NCBI GenBank assembly: GCA_017553815.1
Contig: JAFZJT010000036.1
Location: 1-6,185 of the forward strand
From: Clostridia bacterium
Lineage (GTDB): Bacteria; Bacillota_A; Clostridia; Christensenellales; CAG-138
DNA: 6,185 bases
Reading direction: 5' to 3'
Part shown: positions 4,986-6,185 of the stretch, piece after piece
Layout of the letters: the number at the start of each line of letters is the position of its first letter
Position numbering within the stretch: the first letter of the stretch is position 1
Notes under the pieces: generated by a model
The model's input: only the letters and a program-made list of their open reading frames with translations
Databases searched by the model: none
Told to the model about the DNA's origin: nothing
Translations under genes and position numbers: made by a program

Positions 4986-6185
4986 TGAAAGAATCGATAA
5001 AGAGTTGCTTTGAAAAGGCCGAGGAGGAACGGCTTGACGGCTTTTTTGAAAAATATGAAGGCGAAGAGATGCCCGAGGATAGCCTTTCAAGACTGCGCGA
5101 AAGGCTGCTCGGCAAAAGCATACAAAAAGCAACTATAACGCGCGGCTTTAGGCGGCTTATACCCGCGCTTGCCGCGGCCGCCTGCCTTTTACTCGGCCTT
5201 GGCATCGCGTATAAGGCGGGAGTGTTCAATAGAATAAACGCGCTTACGCCGACGGGGCCCGATGCAACGCAGAGCGCGTATGCCGAACCCGATACAACTC
5301 AGAGCGCGTATTCGGAGGCGGGCTCGACCCATCTTCCCGCCCCCGCCGATACCAACGGTAATGAGGCAGTGAAGCTCTATCCGAGCACAAAAACCAAGGA
5401 TAAGCTCGATATAAGGAGCCTCCCCGAAGGCGCTTCGCAATCTGTTCAGGCCGACAGGGACCTATATAGATACGTCAGGTTCTTTGAGAGCGGAGACAAG
5501 GTCTATGCGATAATGAACGAATTGAGCGGAATATTCAGCTTTAACGGGGAATCTTTCGCAAGGAGCGGACCCGCGCTTAACGATGTGCTGTATTTTAACG
5601 GCGGCGCCTACGACGGCTACGTGTATATGCCAGGCAACTGGTATTGCTGGGGTCAGGACAGCGGGCTATACCGTTTCGAGCTTGAAACGGGGCGGATAGA
5701 GCGCTTCGTGAGCACCGATGAAACGGTCGTTTCCGTGGCGGCGGACGGGCCGGTGATCTATTACTCTTCCTACAAAGGAAATTGGTATTCAAACGCCGAA
5801 AAATACTCGCTGAAGAGCGTGAACCTTGATACGGGCGAGATCTCCGTGCTTATCGAAAACGCTTCCCACAGCATCTATGAGCTAAAATGCTCAAACGGAA
5901 ATCTGTATTTTCGCTCGTACTACAAGGGCATATTCTATGTCACGCCCGATATGTATCTTCATAAAATCGGAATCGACGTTGACGGCGGTTACATCAGCAG
6001 CTACGCTGTTGACGGAGAAATCGTTTATTATCAAACGGTCCTTTACGGTCAAAACTACTCCACCGTTATCGAAGCTTTCGACCATGAAGGCGTTAAGCTT
6101 GCCGAATATAAAGCGGTGCGCTACAGCGAAAACGCGAATGCACAGAACTACGTTTCCTTCAGGGAGTTCACTATCTACAACGGAA
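4982..6185 (+). CDS. Putative anti-sigma factor or sensor: single-pass membrane protein with large extracellular beta-rich domain (3' end outside window)
   Basis: The frame stays open for 401 codons to the window edge, so the gene is 3' truncated. Residues 1-57 are charged and probably cytoplasmic (acidic at 11-32, basic near 52-58). Residues 59-76 (LIPALAAAACLLLGLGIA) form one membrane helix. Then comes a low-complexity linker with a 10-residue tandem repeat (93-112), followed by about 240 residues rich in Tyr, Phe, Trp, Gly and Asp. That region has recurring strand-turn patterns such as KVYAIMNELSGIFSFNG, LYRFELETGRIERFV and KSVNLDTGEISVLIE, which resemble beta-propeller blades (DUF5050-like, uncertain). 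The start overlaps the ECF-like sigma stop, and such partners are commonly anti-sigma factors. The N-terminal part lacks the HxxxCxxC zinc motif of many of them, having only Cys9 (and Cys68 in the helix). Anti-sigma function is therefore inferred from position and topology, not from a recognised domain. The frame shows consistent codon use and no internal stop. Confidence 0.82.
   Translation, partial: MMKESIKSCFEKAEEERLDGFFEKYEGEEMPEDSLSRLRERLLGKSIQKATITRGFRRLIPALAAAACLLLGLGIAYKAGVFNRINALTPTGPDATQSAYAEPDTTQSAYSEAGSTHLPAPADTNGNEAVKLYPSTKTKDKLDIRSLPEGASQSVQADRDLYRYVRFFESGDKVYAIMNELSGIFSFNGESFARSGPALNDVLYFNGGAYDGYVYMPGNWYCWGQDSGLYRFELETGRIERFVSTDETVVSVAADGPVIYYSSYKGNWYSNAEKYSLKSVNLDTGEISVLIENASHSIYELKCSNGNLYFRSYYKGIFYVTPDMYLHKIGIDVDGGYISSYAVDGEIVYYQTVLYGQNYSTVIEAFDHEGVKLAEYKAVRYSENANAQNYVSFREFTIYNG
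5258..5317 (+). repeat. 30-bp tandem duplication (two copies) in the linker of the membrane protein
   Basis: Copies at 5258-5287 and 5288-5317 encode PDATQSAYAE and PDTTQSAYSE. They share 25 of 30 bases, including an identical 12-base core encoding QSAY. The repeat lies just outside the membrane helix, in the stalk before the extracellular domain. It looks like an in-frame duplication that lengthened the stalk. Confidence 0.85.

Noticed and set aside
1..6185. CRISPR array, tRNA or rRNA gene, insertion sequence or attachment site
   Set aside because: I saw no regularly spaced repeats, no tRNA cloverleaf, no transposase motifs and no flanking inverted repeats; the coding density leaves little room for them.

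Overview
The window looks like a moderately GC-rich member of the Firmicutes, probably a class Clostridia organism of the Oscillospirales/Christensenellales type. The basis is a class A penicillin-binding protein with a cysteine-rich, proline-tailed extension, a NifS-like desulfurase paired with a ThiI that lacks a rhodanese domain, AGGAGG-like ribosome binding sites and a compact sigma/anti-sigma-like pair. The taxonomic call is inference from gene style only. All recognised genes are on the + strand.

Region by region: (1) 1-1797 is the 3' part of a class A PBP gene. The transpeptidase domain is complete in its SxxK, SxN and KTG motifs. It is followed by a segment with nine cysteines, a glycine linker, a helical stretch and a Pro/Thr tail; the glycosyltransferase half lies upstream of the window. 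(2) 1798-1911 is a 114-nt gap with two hairpins, one of them directly in front of the next start codon. (3) 1912-3048 is a cysteine desulfurase and 3087-4274 is ThiI. They are 38 nt apart, form a sulfur-transfer pair for 4-thiouridine in tRNA, and are closed by a strong branched intrinsic terminator (4296-4361). (4) A perfect TATAAT box (4406-4411) precedes a short ECF-like sigma factor (4440-4985). Its stop codon overlaps the start of a second gene (4982 to the window end, still open). That gene encodes a protein with a short charged cytoplasmic part, one membrane helix, a repeat-bearing linker and a large aromatic-rich, beta-strand-like extracellular region.

How the genes work together: the desulfurase should take sulfur from cysteine and pass it as a persulfide to ThiI, which thiolates tRNA. 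The sigma factor and the overlapping membrane protein are best read as a regulator and its surface-exposed partner or anti-sigma factor, possibly sensing something outside the cell. The PBP belongs to cell-wall synthesis and is probably a separate transcription unit. The least ordinary part of the window is the final gene, whose N-terminal part lacks the usual zinc-binding anti-sigma motif and whose outer domain I cannot assign to a named family with certainty.
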